A stretch of 64,000 bases of DNA, from contig CAINHS010000003.1 of the NCBI GenBank assembly GCA_903848955.1, positions 1 through 64,000 on the forward strand, written 5' to 3'. The notes beneath the pieces were generated by a model that ran no database searches, was not told where the DNA came from, and saw only the letters and a program-made list of their open reading frames with translations. The DNA comes from an uncultured beta proteobacterium. GTDB taxonomy: Bacteria; Pseudomonadota; Gammaproteobacteria; Burkholderiales; Rhodocyclaceae. Made by a program: the position numbers and the translations under genes. This document shows, piece after piece, positions 63,718 through 64,000 of the stretch. Position 1 is the stretch's first letter. Each line of letters begins with the position of its first letter.

Positions 63718-64000
63718 TCCGTAACGCCGAAGTCGATTCCGGCACGACCACCGACCTGCGCCTCACCGATGCCATCGTGACCGGCATCGGTCCGCAACTC
63801 GAGGCACTGGCCGGCGAGGAAGTGCTGGAGGCTGATGGCGGCTTGCTGCTGCCCGGGCTGCAGGATCACCACCTGCATCTGCTGGCCTTGGCCGGCGCGC
63901 TCGATTCGGCGGCCTGCGGCCCGCCGCAGGTGAGAACCGCCGAAGAACTGGCGCAAAGCCTGCTTCAGCACGCCGCTGCCAATGCCGGCGACAGCGAGGG
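63711..64000 (+). CDS. Amidohydrolase-family protein, 5' part
   Basis: The ATG at 63711 overlaps the CoA-transferase stop by seven bases and the frame stays open to the end of the window (96 codons). It reads MLIRNAEVDSGTTTDLRLTD and then LLLPGLQDHHLHLLALAGAL, the metal-binding HxH signature of amidohydrolases (amidohydrolase-3-like). The remaining metal ligands lie beyond the edge. It could hydrolyse an amide, lactone or cyclic compound. Coupling with the CoA transferase suggests a shared pathway. Confidence 0.75.
   Translation, partial: MLIRNAEVDSGTTTDLRLTDAIVTGIGPQLEALAGEEVLEADGGLLLPGLQDHHLHLLALAGALDSAACGPPQVRTAEELAQSLLQHAAANAGDSE

Overview
The window is a dense catabolic island of high-GC proteobacterial DNA. 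Gene content (CoA ligases, paired acyl-CoA dehydrogenases, hydratases, SDR dehydrogenases, thiolases, a Ltp2/ChsH1/ChsH2-type aldolase-hydratase set, an alpha-methylacyl-CoA racemase, KstD-like flavoproteins, a molybdenum hydroxylase) points to steroid or sterol degradation, mainly side-chain beta-oxidation. The best guess for the host is a betaproteobacterium of the Sterolibacterium/Denitratisoma type. The taxon is an inference from gene content and base composition; no rRNA or housekeeping marker is present. No recognisable P450, Rieske oxygenase or extradiol dioxygenase is encoded here, which fits an oxygen-independent strategy for this part of the pathway.

Layout. 1-111: tail of a PIN-domain (VapC-type) toxin, then about 390 bp with no recognised gene. 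505-14188 (minus): a long gene series read from 14188 down to 505: SnoaL-like protein, two tandem-duplicated SDRs, CoA ligase, SnoaL-like protein, Old Yellow Enzyme, ACAD pair 1, EtfB-EtfA, nitroreductase, FadD17/19-like CoA ligase, SnoaL-like protein, exported DUF1214 protein. 14421-16272 (plus): SDR, small membrane protein, MaoC hydratase, ending at a strong hairpin. 16341-25733 (minus), read from 25733 down: FadE27/FadE26-like ACAD pair 3, MBL hydrolase, ACAD pair 2, thiolase, SDR, aldehyde dehydrogenase. 25839-26426 (plus): winged-HTH regulator. 26436-30556 (minus): KstD-like flavoprotein, ChsH2, ChsH1, Ltp2-like aldolase. 30846-40270 (plus): thiolase, FadB-like multifunctional protein, GMC alcohol oxidoreductase, ACAD pair 4, alpha-methylacyl-CoA racemase, SDR. 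40408-42549 (minus): BaiCD/2,4-dienoyl-CoA-reductase-like flavoenzyme. 42854-44515 (plus): CysN-CysC fusion with a gutted GTPase domain. 44535-49322 (minus): SDR, luciferase-like protein, steroid-DH-like SDR, EthD protein, LuxR-type regulator. 49556-60375 (plus): MFS transporter, DUF1214 protein, sulfotransferase-like protein, CoxG, three-subunit molybdenum hydroxylase, second luciferase-like protein, CoA transferase. 60416-62092 (minus): KstD-like dehydrogenase. 62311-64000 (plus): two-module CoA transferase and the start of an amidohydrolase.

How the parts work together (inference from family knowledge): CoA ligases activate side-chain carboxylates, the racemase sets the methyl-branch stereochemistry, heteromeric ACADs pass electrons to the dedicated ETF, MaoC/FadB proteins hydrate, SDRs oxidise, thiolases or the Ltp2-type aldolase cleave, and the aldehyde dehydrogenase may oxidise aldolase products. 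The KstD-like and OYE-like flavoproteins and the molybdenum hydroxylase probably act on the ring system.

Two features stand out. First, a 16-bp dyad, TMGTCYNNNNRGACGA, recurs at seven intergenic positions (13556, 14302, 47291, 50987, 53370, 54123, 62246), 55-165 bp from gene starts, and looks like the operator of an unrecognised steroid regulon. Second, the CysNC-like protein has lost about 80 residues of its GTPase domain together with key G1 and G4 residues, while its APS-kinase half is intact; a sulfotransferase-family gene lies about 8 kb away.
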